16,753 nt of DNA from Muribaculaceae bacterium (GTDB taxonomy: Bacteria > Bacteroidota > Bacteroidia > Bacteroidales > Muribaculaceae), in contig VSPD01000056.1 of assembly GCA_009775125.1 (NCBI GenBank), positions 1 to 16,753 on the forward strand, given 5' to 3'. The notes under the pieces were generated by a model. The model saw nothing but the letters and a program-made list of their open reading frames with translations, was not told the DNA's origin and made no database searches. Positions within the stretch are counted from its first letter, which is position 1. Every line of letters starts with the position of its first letter. Below are positions 1 through 5,711 of this stretch, piece after piece. A program made the position numbers and the translations under genes.

Positions 1-15
1 AATATTGTTTTGTAA

Positions 16-42
16 CGGACGCACGAGCCGTGCGTCCCTACA
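16..42 (+). repeat. REP-like palindrome, copy 1
   Basis: A 27-nt element with a 9-bp stem (GGACGCACG / CGTGCGTCC), a 3-nt loop and an asymmetric CTACA tail. The same element recurs six more times in this window, all within the thiamine cluster. This copy lies upstream of pgk, probably at the tail of a gene outside the window. Confidence 0.9.
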
Positions 43-87
43 CTCAAAGTATTAACTTTCTTTTGTGACATACTTAACGGCAATTAA

Positions 88-102
88 TGTGAAAATTTCA
101 CA
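88..102. promoter_or_regulatory. 15-nt perfect palindrome upstream of pgk
   Basis: TGTGAAAATTTCACA is a perfect inverted repeat with 7-nt arms around a central A, ending 70 nt before the pgk start. It resembles a Crp/Fnr-type half-site pair (TGTGA and TCACA), but with a 5-nt rather than the E. coli 6-nt spacer. An operator role is inferred from symmetry and position only. No convincing TAnnTTTG promoter could be assigned nearby. Confidence 0.35.
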
Positions 103-172
103 AAATCCTGACAATACACGTAATTCACGTTAAACACTATACTGTCAAACCATAAATAAATTTTAGCTAAAA

Positions 173-1420
173 ATGAAAATTGACAATTTCAACTTTGCCG
201 GCAAAAAGGCTATCGTCCGCGTCGACTTCAATGTGCCCCTGGACGAAAACGGCAATATCACCGACGACACCCGCATCCGCGGCGCCCTCCCCACCCTCAA
301 GAAAATTCTTGAAGACGGCGGTTCGCTCATCATCATGAGCCACATGGGCAAGCCCAAAGGCAAGGTCAACCCCAAATTCTCCCTCGGCCAAATCAAGGAT
401 GCCGTTGCCGCAGCCCTCGGCCGTGACGTGAAATTCGGTCCCGACTGCGCCGACGCAGCCGAAGCCGCCGCCAACCTCAAGCCCGGCGAAGTGCTCCTGC
501 TCGAAAACCTCCGCTTCTATCCCGAAGAAGAAGGCAAGCCCGTGGGCATCGACAAGGAAGACCCCGCTTACGCAGCCGCCAAGGACGAAATGAAAAAGCG
601 TCAGAAAGATTTCGCCAAGAAACTCGCTTCTTACGCCGACGTATATGTAAACGACGCCTTCGGCACCGCTCACCGCAAGCACGCTTCCACAGCCGTTATC
701 GCCGACTACTTCGACGCCGACTCCAAGATGCTCGGCTACCTCATGGAAAAAGAAGTAACCGCTGTCGACAACATCCTTTCCGACATCAAGCGTCCCTTCA
801 CCGCTATCATGGGCGGCTCGAAAGTGTCGACCAAAATCGGCATCATCGAAAACCTCATGGACAAGGTCGACAACCTTATCCTCTGCGGCGGCATGACCTA
901 CACCTTCGCCAAGGCTATGGGCGGCCACATCGGCCAGTCGATCTGCGAGGACGACAAGCTCCAGCTTGCCCTCGACATCATGGCCAAAGCCAAGGCCAAG
1001 GGCGTTAACCTCGTGCTCGGCACCGACTGCGTGGCCGGCGACGCTTTCTCCAACGACGCCAACACCCAGGTTGTGTCTGTAATGGAAATTCCCGACGGCT
1101 GGGAAGGCATGGATGCCGGTCCCGAGACCCGCAAACTCTTCGCCGACGCCATCAAGGGCGCAAAGACCATCCTCTGGAACGGTCCTGCCGGCGTATTCGA
1201 ATTCGACAACTTCACCGCAGGTTCGCGCGCTATCGCCGAAGCCATCGTTGAAGCTACCGACAACGGCGCGTTCTCGCTCGTAGGCGGCGGCGACTCCGTG
1301 GCTTGCGTCAACAAGTTCGGCCTTGCCGACCAGGTATCTTACGTATCTACCGGCGGCGGCGCCCTCCTCGAAGCCATCGAGGGCAAAATCCTCCCCGGCA
1401 TCGCAGCCATCAAAGGCTAA
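173..1420 (+). CDS. pgk: phosphoglycerate kinase
   Basis: The 415-aa product is a cytoplasmic glycolytic enzyme that transfers phosphate from 1,3-bisphosphoglycerate to ADP. The N-terminal substrate-binding domain shows RVDFNVPL near residue 16, SHMGKPKG, LENLRFYPEEEG and VNDAFGTAHRKHAS. The C-terminal nucleotide domain shows IMGGSKVSTKI, GPETRKLF, WNGPAGVFEFDNF and the glycine-rich GGGDS. Length is normal for bacterial Pgk, which runs from about 390 to 420 aa. The ATG at 173 places the conserved DFNVPL block at the usual distance from the N-terminus. The gene is monocistronic here, preceded by a palindrome and followed 22 nt later by a strong hairpin terminator. A 421-aa open frame on the opposite strand is a shadow caused by biased codon use. 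Confidence 0.98.
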   Translation: MKIDNFNFAGKKAIVRVDFNVPLDENGNITDDTRIRGALPTLKKILEDGGSLIIMSHMGKPKGKVNPKFSLGQIKDAVAAALGRDVKFGPDCADAAEAAANLKPGEVLLLENLRFYPEEEGKPVGIDKEDPAYAAAKDEMKKRQKDFAKKLASYADVYVNDAFGTAHRKHASTAVIADYFDADSKMLGYLMEKEVTAVDNILSDIKRPFTAIMGGSKVSTKIGIIENLMDKVDNLILCGGMTYTFAKAMGGHIGQSICEDDKLQLALDIMAKAKAKGVNLVLGTDCVAGDAFSNDANTQVVSVMEIPDGWEGMDAGPETRKLFADAIKGAKTILWNGPAGVFEFDNFTAGSRAIAEAIVEATDNGAFSLVGGGDSVACVNKFGLADQVSYVSTGGGALLEAIEGKILPGIAAIKG

Positions 1421-1441
1421 CCCCACCATCACATAAAGAAT

Positions 1442-1476
1442 CAGGCCGTGTCACCCCCGACGCGGCCTGTTTTTAT
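1442..1476 (+). terminator. Rho-independent terminator of pgk
   Basis: The stem CAGGCCGTG (1442-1450) pairs with CGCGGCCTG (1461-1469), nine pairs including one wobble, around a 10-nt loop. A T-rich run starting at 1470 follows. It begins 22 nt after the pgk stop codon. Confidence 0.85.
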
Positions 1477-1480
1477 TATA

Positions 1481-1506
1481 TAGACAGGAGAACAGGAGGG
1501 GCAGGA
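1481..1506 (+). repeat. dispersed AGACAGGAGAACAGGAG repeat, single copy
   Basis: The 18-nt core TAGACAGGAGAACAGGAG recurs twice more, as the two arms of the inverted repeat at 9394-9477. Here it stands alone directly after the pgk terminator. Its function is unknown. Confidence 0.6.
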
Positions 1507-1507
1507 T

Positions 1508-2007
1508 TTTTCACGTTAATGGCCGCGAATTATCCATTAATTTTGTAGGAACACTAACCGCGAAGCGCTTTGCCTGTGGCAAAGCGCTTCGCGGTCAGTG
1601 TTCCTGCCGGGTGGATTTTTTGAATCAAGTTTCGCAAGATTGCCACGGCGAAGCCGTGATTCCTCGGTTAACCGGGTTTGGAGGCAGAATGCCGACAAGC
1701 CCGGTATGTCATGAGCGCTAAAAAGCACTGCGAAGCTGTGCCTCGCGGCATGTTTGGCATTATCGAACGCTCCGGCAGGCTCCGCTCCGATACCATAATA
1801 AATAACATCCACGCCCCCCCCCAGGGCTGTCGCCCTGCGCTACAATATTTGTCTCCTAACGGAGACGCATTGCACCGTAATTACGGCTTGTGCCATTTTT
1901 TTCACAAGCCGGAGGGTTCTTTGCCTGTGGCAAAGCGCTTCGCGGTTAGTGTTCCTACAAAATTGATTCAAAATTAATGGCTCATTCACGGCCATTCACG
2001 TAAAAAT
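1508..2007. repeat. hairpin-rich ~500-bp element with long inverted ends (MITE-like)
   Basis: Two 36-nt segments, 1539-1574 and 1929-1964, are perfect inverted copies of each other. Imperfect similarity continues outward on both sides (CACGTTAATGGCC near 1512, GGCCATTCACGT near 1990), interrupted on the right by about 10 nt. Inside are further hairpins: CACGGC/GCCGTG at 1644-1658, a 10-bp stem 1671-1680/1696-1705, 1822-1837, GTCTCC/GGAGAC at 1851-1866, and a 9-bp stem 1884-1892/1903-1911. A run of nine C lies at 1814-1822. No convincing gene is present; the short open frames lack codon bias and family motifs. The ends and size suggest a non-autonomous mobile or RNA-hairpin element, but no target duplication was found. 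It occupies the gap between the convergent pgk and tRNA-Glu units. Confidence 0.55.
1547..1605. repeat. 59-nt near-perfect palindrome
   Basis: The arms are AGGAACACT plus an 18-nt segment (1557-1574) mirrored at 1578-1595 and 1597-1605. There is one unpaired position in each arm and a TGT loop. It forms the left end of the larger hairpin-rich element. The right end (1920-1964) keeps the full outer arm but only a short piece of the inner one. Confidence 0.85.
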
Positions 2008-2018
2008 AAAAAAGGGCA

Positions 2019-2052
2019 CAAAAAAATGGAAGCCCTGAGGGGGTTTCCATTT
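2019..2052 (-). terminator. terminator of tRNA-Glu
   Basis: Read on the minus strand, ATGGAAACCCC and GGGCTTCCAT form a stem with a short loop, followed by seven T residues (plus-strand A run at 2019-2025). It begins just past the tRNA 3' end. Confidence 0.75.
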
Positions 2053-2056
2053 CTTG

Positions 2057-2129
2057 TAGCGAATCTGGGAATCGAACCCAGGTCTCCACCGTGAGAGGGT
2101 GGCGTGCTAGGCCACTACACTAAATCGCC
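2057..2129 (-). tRNA. tRNA-Glu, anticodon CUC
   Basis: The 73-nt minus-strand sequence folds as a cloverleaf. It has acceptor GGCGATT/ATTCGCT with one T-T mismatch, a D-arm GTG/CAC, anticodon stem CCACC/GGTGG with loop CTCTCAC, a 4-nt variable region, and T-arm CTGGG-TTCGATT-CCCAG. Anticodon CUC reads GAG (glutamate). CCA is not encoded, as is usual in Bacteroidetes. A matching promoter and terminator flank it, so it appears to be a single-gene transcription unit. Confidence 0.95.
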
Positions 2130-2139
2130 GTTTGCGGTG

Positions 2140-2172
2140 CAAAGATACGACAATTTATTTCAAACCTCCAAA
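2140..2172 (-). promoter_or_regulatory. Bacteroidetes-type promoter for tRNA-Glu
   Basis: On the minus strand a perfect TAnnTTTG box (TATCTTTG, 2140-2147) has TTTG (2169-2172) 21 nt upstream, which fits the -33/-7 pattern of Bacteroides sigma factors. The expected start falls only a few bases before the tRNA 5' end at 2129. Confidence 0.7.
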
Positions 2173-2213
2173 TTAATTAACACTTTTTAAGAATTTTGTA
2201 TTTTCATAATTTG

Positions 2214-2221
2214 TAATTTTG
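2214..2221 (+). promoter_or_regulatory. putative -7 box for the thiamine cluster
   Basis: TAATTTTG matches TAnnTTTG and would start transcription around 2228, just before the TPP riboswitch at 2234. A -33 element is not clear; the nearest TTTG (2195-2198) is only 15 nt upstream. The position supports the call more than the upstream element does. Confidence 0.5.
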
Positions 2222-2233
2222 CCGACAAGAACA

Positions 2234-2314
2234 TAGCGGGGGTGTCGAACCACGAGTTCGTCTGAGATTATACCCTATGAACCTGATGCGGGTAATGCCG
2301 ACGCAGGGAGGCTC
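2234..2314 (+). promoter_or_regulatory. TPP riboswitch (THI box)
   Basis: The conserved THI-box segments occur in order and at normal spacing: GGGGGTG (2238-2244), CTGAGA (2262-2267), TACCC (2271-2275), ACCTGAT (2281-2287), GGTAATGCC (2291-2299) and CGCAGGGA (2302-2309). A short closing P1 pairs AGC (2235-2237) with GCT (2311-2313). Thiamine pyrophosphate binding would be expected to repress the downstream genes. About 60 nt separate the aptamer from the thiD start, including a small ATGTG/CACAT hairpin. No T-tract terminator is visible there, so translational control is the likelier mechanism (inference). Confidence 0.95.
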
Positions 2315-2375
2315 GCGGGCAGCGATATTTCTCCGCTTATGCTGTGATGTGTAACCACATATATTATATAGGAGA

Positions 2376-3167
2376 ATGGACCGAATCGAAAGATTGCCCG
2401 TAATACTTTCAATAGCGGGAAGCGACAACACCTCGGGAGCAGGCATCCAGGCCGACATACGCGCTGCGGCTGCCGCGGGAGCATATGCCATGACGGCGGT
2501 GACGGCGGTGACCGTGCAGGGGCTCGGCGGCGTTGTGGCCGTGGAGCCTACGGCTAATGTCGGGGCGCAGATCGACGAGGCGTTGCGCATTGGCGTGGAC
2601 GCCGTGAAGATTGGCCTTGTGGCGTCGGCCGGGCAGGCCCGGGAGATTGCCTCGCGGCTTGAATCGCTGCCCGAAGGGACGCCGATTGTGGTGGACACTA
2701 TCATGAATCCCACGGCGGGGCGCGGCTTCGCGGCCTCGGCCGATGACTTCGCGGCCAAGATGGAGCCGCTTTTGCGCATCGCCACCGTGGCCACTCCCAA
2801 CCACAGCGAGTTCCGCGCCCTGTATCCTTATGAGAAAGGCCTCTCCACGGCCATGGACGGTTTCTGCCGCCGCTACGGCTCGCGGGCCGTGGCTGTGACG
2901 GGTGTGGAGATTGGTCCCGACGAGCTGATGGACGTGCTGTATTACGACGGCGGCAAGGTGCGCCGCATCCCGCATTGCATCGTCGACACGCCCAACACTC
3001 ACGGCACCGGATGCTCGCTGTCGGCGGCCATAGCGGCGCGTATGGCGCAGGGCCGCCCTGCCGCCGATGCCTTCGAGGATGCCGTCGACTGGCTTTGCGA
3101 GGCTCTCGAACGGGGAGCCGACGTGCGGTTCGCCTCGGGATGGCACGGAGCCGCCAATTTTTTCTGA
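2376..3167 (+). CDS. thiD: hydroxymethylpyrimidine / phosphomethylpyrimidine kinase
   Basis: The 263-aa cytoplasmic kinase makes HMP pyrophosphate, the pyrimidine half of thiamine, by phosphorylating HMP and then HMP-P. It has a ribokinase-like fold with the substrate loop SIAGSDNTSGAGIQADI at residues 12-28, VDTIMNPTAG at 107-115, a TPNHSEF-type motif near 140, and the anion-hole/catalytic block THGTGCSLSAAIA with Cys213. Length is typical. The second aspartate-loop motif reads DTIMNPTAG rather than the common DPVMVAKSG, a divergence but not a loss. The ATG at 2376 lies directly behind the AGGAG at 2370-2374, too close for a classical Shine-Dalgarno; the conserved AGSD block nevertheless fixes the start. 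It is the first gene after the TPP riboswitch. The next gene follows after 49 nt containing a REP-like palindrome. Confidence 0.95.
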   Translation: MDRIERLPVILSIAGSDNTSGAGIQADIRAAAAAGAYAMTAVTAVTVQGLGGVVAVEPTANVGAQIDEALRIGVDAVKIGLVASAGQAREIASRLESLPEGTPIVVDTIMNPTAGRGFAASADDFAAKMEPLLRIATVATPNHSEFRALYPYEKGLSTAMDGFCRRYGSRAVAVTGVEIGPDELMDVLYYDGGKVRRIPHCIVDTPNTHGTGCSLSAAIAARMAQGRPAADAFEDAVDWLCEALERGADVRFASGWHGAANFF

Positions 3168-3171
3168 CTTT

Positions 3172-3200
3172 CGCGGACGCACGAGCCGTGCGTCCCTACA
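3172..3200 (+). repeat. REP-like palindrome, copy 2
   Basis: The same element as at 16-42, extended 5' by CG, starting 5 nt after the thiD stop. It fills most of the thiD-thiS gap and would form a 9-bp hairpin in the transcript. Confidence 0.9.
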
Positions 3201-3216
3201 TTAATAATACACGATT

Positions 3217-3429
3217 ATGACTGTTATTGTGAATGAGAAAAAGATAACGCTCAAAGAGCGCGAGGACGCCCCTGTGACGGTGACCGACCTGCTCAAAGAG
3301 ATGAATGTGCCTGAAAAAGGCACGGCTGTGGCCGTGAACAACCGCATGGTGCGCCGCGACGACTGGACCGGCCACAAACTTGTCGACGGCGACAAGGTGC
3401 TTCTTATCAAGGCGGCTTATGGCGGCTGA
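3217..3429 (+). CDS. thiS: thiamine biosynthesis sulfur carrier protein ThiS
   Basis: A 70-aa ubiquitin-like carrier ending in Gly-Gly (AAYGG). The C-terminal glycine is adenylated by a ThiF-type enzyme, converted to a thiocarboxylate, and gives its sulfur to ThiG. The beta-grasp pattern is visible in TVIVNEKKITL at the start, VTDLLKEM in the middle and DGDKVLLIKAAYGG at the end. Size fits the family, which runs from about 65 to 75 aa. The start codon of the following fusion gene lies inside its last four codons (11-nt overlap), so translational coupling is likely. Confidence 0.95.
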   Translation: MTVIVNEKKITLKEREDAPVTVTDLLKEMNVPEKGTAVAVNNRMVRRDDWTGHKLVDGDKVLLIKAAYGG

Positions 3430-4654
3430 TTTCAAAGTGGTGGCGATTACCGCGCCGGAGTGCGCCGACTTGGCCCGCGAGGCGGCCGACATCACGGCCA
3501 TGCTTGCCTCGGGCGAGGTCGACTTCGTGCATATCCGCAAGCCTGAGGAGCCTGCTGAGCGTGTGCGCCGGCTTATCGAGCTGGTGCCCGAGGCTTATCA
3601 CGGGCGGCTGAGGCTGCACGGGCATTTCGAGCTTACGGAGGAGTTTGGCCTCGCCGGAGTGCAGGTCAACAGCCGGTGCCCCGAGGCTCCGCAGTGGGCA
3701 CGGACCGTGACGCGCAGCTGCCACAGCGTCGAGGAGCTCGCCGGCTGCGGCACGATGGAGTATGCCACGCTCTCGCCCGCCTACCCTTCCATTTCCAAGC
3801 CGGGCTACGGCACCGGGGCCTCGCCCGCCGAGGTGCCTGCCGACGCGGCGTGCCCGGTGATAGCGCTCGGAGGCGTCACGCCCGAACGTTTCGGCGAGCT
3901 TGCCGCCAAAGGATATGCCGGAGCTGCCATGCTTGGCCGGATATGGGCCGACGACATGCCGCTCGGCGCGCGCCTGCGGAGGATACGCATGATGCGCCCG
4001 GGACGTTTCGCCCTGCAATATATCACCGACGGGGCCACGGCCGCCGAGGTGGAGCGCGAGGTGGCGGCTGTGCTCGAAGGCGGATGCCGATGGGTGCAGA
4101 TACGCATGAAGGATGCCTCCGACGCCGTTGTGGCCGATGCCGTGGAGCGCGTGCTGCCGCTGTGCCGCCGCGCCGGCGCGCTGCTGCTGCTCGACGACCG
4201 CGTGGACCTTTGCGCCGCGACGGGAGCCGACGGCGTGCACCTCGGCAAGGGCGACATGGCTCCGGCCGAGGCCCGCAAGATTTTGGGCGAGGGCAAGATT
4301 ATAGGGTCGACGGCAAATTCGTTTGCCGACATCGGCAAGATTGCCGATGCACGCGCCACCGACTATCTGGGGGTGGGGCCTCTGCGGTTCACCACCACCA
4401 AGAAGCGTCTGGCCCCTACCCTCGGCCTCGACGGCTACCGTGAGATTTTCGCCTCAATGGCCGCCGGGGGCATCGACCTGCCCGTGGTGGCAATCGGTGG
4501 CGTAACCCCTGCCGACGTGGAGCCTCTGCGCCGGGCCGGAGCGCAAGGAGTGGCCGTGTCGGGCGACATACGCCGCGCCCCATACCCCGCCGGACGCACG
4601 AGCGAGTATCTAAGCGCGGACGCACGAGCCGTGCGTCCCTACACACATAAATAA
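3419..4654 (+). CDS. thiE: fused TenI-like / thiamine-phosphate synthase (ThiE)
   Basis: The 411-aa protein contains two TIM-barrel domains of the same superfamily. Residues ~1-197 are TenI-like (FVHIRKPEE, LHGHFELTEEF, VNSR, SCHSVEEL, SPAYPSISKPGYG, PVIALGGV). Residues ~198-384 are a complete ThiE: VQIRMKDASD, LLLDDRVDL, GADGVHLGKGDM, DYLGVGPLRFTTTKK, PVVAIGGV and GVAVSGDI. ThiE joins HMP-PP with thiazole phosphate to form thiamine phosphate. The TenI-like domain may act in thiazole handling. It reads SPAYPS where B. subtilis TenI carries its reported catalytic His, so tautomerase activity is uncertain. ATG 3419 is preferred over 3380, which lies inside thiS, because it follows AAGGCGG and gives a native N-terminus. 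Residues from about 399 (SADARAVRPYTHK) are encoded by a REP-like repeat. Bacteroidales usually carry these two domains as separate genes, from memory of the family. Confidence 0.92.
   Translation: MAADFKVVAITAPECADLAREAADITAMLASGEVDFVHIRKPEEPAERVRRLIELVPEAYHGRLRLHGHFELTEEFGLAGVQVNSRCPEAPQWARTVTRSCHSVEELAGCGTMEYATLSPAYPSISKPGYGTGASPAEVPADAACPVIALGGVTPERFGELAAKGYAGAAMLGRIWADDMPLGARLRRIRMMRPGRFALQYITDGATAAEVEREVAAVLEGGCRWVQIRMKDASDAVVADAVERVLPLCRRAGALLLLDDRVDLCAATGADGVHLGKGDMAPAEARKILGEGKIIGSTANSFADIGKIADARATDYLGVGPLRFTTTKKRLAPTLGLDGYREIFASMAAGGIDLPVVAIGGVTPADVEPLRRAGAQGVAVSGDIRRAPYPAGRTSEYLSADARAVRPYTHK
4591..4643 (+). repeat. REP-like palindrome, copy 3, with a partial copy, inside the ThiE reading frame
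   Basis: A full copy occupies 4615-4643 and a truncated one (CGGACGCACGAGCGAG) occupies 4591-4606. Both are upstream of the stop at 4652-4654, so they are translated as the C-terminal tail of the ThiE fusion. Confidence 0.9.
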
Positions 4655-4675
4655 ACACTGTAAACTACACAATAT

Positions 4676-5452
4676 ATGACAGACAAACTTATTATCGGAG
4701 GACGGGAATTTGGCTCGCGCCTGTTTGTGGGCACGGGCAAGTTCCAGTCGCCGCAGAAGATGCTCGACGCCATAGTGGCTTCCGGCTCGGAGATGATTAC
4801 CGTGGCTCTCAAACGCGTGAACATGATGAACGAGGCCACCGACGACATGCTCACCCACATCAACCGCGAGCATGTGCAGCTGCTTCCCAACACGTCGGGG
4901 GTGCGCACCGCCGAGGAGGCCGTGCTGGCCGCGCAGATGAGCCGCGAGGTGTTTGGCACGCCGTTTATCAAGCTGGAAATCCACCCCGACCCCAAGTACT
5001 TGATGCCCGACCCCGTGGAGACGCTCCGCGCCACCGAGCAGCTGGCCGCCGAGGGTTTCGTGGTGCTTCCTTACATCCAGGCCGACCCTGTGCTGTGCAA
5101 ACGCCTCGAAGAAGCCGGAGCCGCCGCCGTGATGCCGCTGGCCGCGCCGATCGGCACCAACAAGGGCATACGCACACGCGATTTCCTCGAAATAATCATT
5201 GAGCAGAGCGGCGTGCCCGTGGTGGTGGATGCCGGGCTTGGCGCACCCTCTCATGCCGCCGACGCCATGGAGATGGGCGCCGACGCCGTGCTGGTGAACA
5301 CCGCCATAGCCGTGGCCGACGACCCCGTGATGATGGCCGACGCTTTCCGCCTGGCCGTGGAGGCCGGCCGCAAGGGCTATCTCGCCGGCATGGGCGCCGT
5401 GTCGACCCACGCCCAAGCCACAAGCCCGCTCACCTCATTCCTTAACGACTGA
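4676..5452 (+). CDS. thiG: thiazole synthase
   Basis: The 258-aa TIM-barrel enzyme makes the thiazole phosphate ring from 1-deoxyxylulose 5-phosphate, ThiS thiocarboxylate and dehydroglycine supplied by ThiH. Family motifs are FGSRLFVGTGKF (residues 12-23), LLPNTSGVRTAEEA (69-82), FIKLEIHPDPKYLMPDP around the Schiff-base lysine (Lys99 by alignment with the KLEV motif), VMPLAAPIGTNKGI and VVDAGLGAPSHAADAMEMGADAV. Length is normal. The gene begins 21 nt after the ThiE-fusion stop. It is followed by a 259-nt gap carrying two REP-like palindromes before thiC, so thiC may have some independent expression. No second TPP aptamer is visible in that gap. Confidence 0.97.
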   Translation: MTDKLIIGGREFGSRLFVGTGKFQSPQKMLDAIVASGSEMITVALKRVNMMNEATDDMLTHINREHVQLLPNTSGVRTAEEAVLAAQMSREVFGTPFIKLEIHPDPKYLMPDPVETLRATEQLAAEGFVVLPYIQADPVLCKRLEEAGAAAVMPLAAPIGTNKGIRTRDFLEIIIEQSGVPVVVDAGLGAPSHAADAMEMGADAVLVNTAIAVADDPVMMADAFRLAVEAGRKGYLAGMGAVSTHAQATSPLTSFLND

Positions 5453-5524
5453 CAGCCTTTTTCACGTTAATTATCATTAATTGACCATTAATAAGCATGT
5501 TACAAGAAAGAGTTAATACGTTGA

Positions 5525-5551
5525 GTGTAGGGACGCACGGCCCGTGCGTCC
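5525..5551 (-). repeat. REP-like palindrome, copy 4 (inverted)
   Basis: The reverse-orientation copy (TGTAGGGACGCACG...CGTGCGTCCG) has a GCC loop variant. With the forward copy at 5592-5620 it forms a tail-out inverted pair 40 nt apart in the thiG-thiC gap. Confidence 0.88.
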
Positions 5552-5591
5552 GATGCGAAACAATATTAATTAATTGTGTTAATGATATTTA

Positions 5592-5620
5592 CGCGGACGC
5601 ACGAGCCGTGCGTCCCTACA
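5592..5620 (+). repeat. REP-like palindrome, copy 5
   Basis: Forward copy with the usual AGC loop and CTACA tail. It is paired with the inverted copy at 5525-5551. The rest of the 5453-5711 gap is AT-rich with TTAATTA-type stretches. It includes TTAACGGCAATTAACGTTGAAAT at 5668-5690, which resembles a block upstream of pgk at 74-96. Confidence 0.9.
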
Positions 5621-5711
5621 CCGTGATTACATTATCTTTTTAATCTGATTTCCTTATTAATGAATAATTAACGGCAATTAACGTTGAAATATTTATTAAA
5701 TTATCAAACCT

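Noticed and set aside
167..1432. 421-aa open frame opposite pgk
   Set aside because: It covers the pgk gene in antisense, has no family motifs, and arises from the strong third-position GC bias of pgk.
1678..1977. 99-aa open frame in the pgk/tRNA-Glu gap
   Set aside because: It is built from palindromic repeat sequence with no codon bias, no recognisable motif and no start context.
3380..3418. Upstream ATG for the ThiE fusion
   Set aside because: It would add 13 residues unlike the family and lies well inside thiS, while ATG 3419 follows an AAGGCGG sequence and gives the expected N-terminus.
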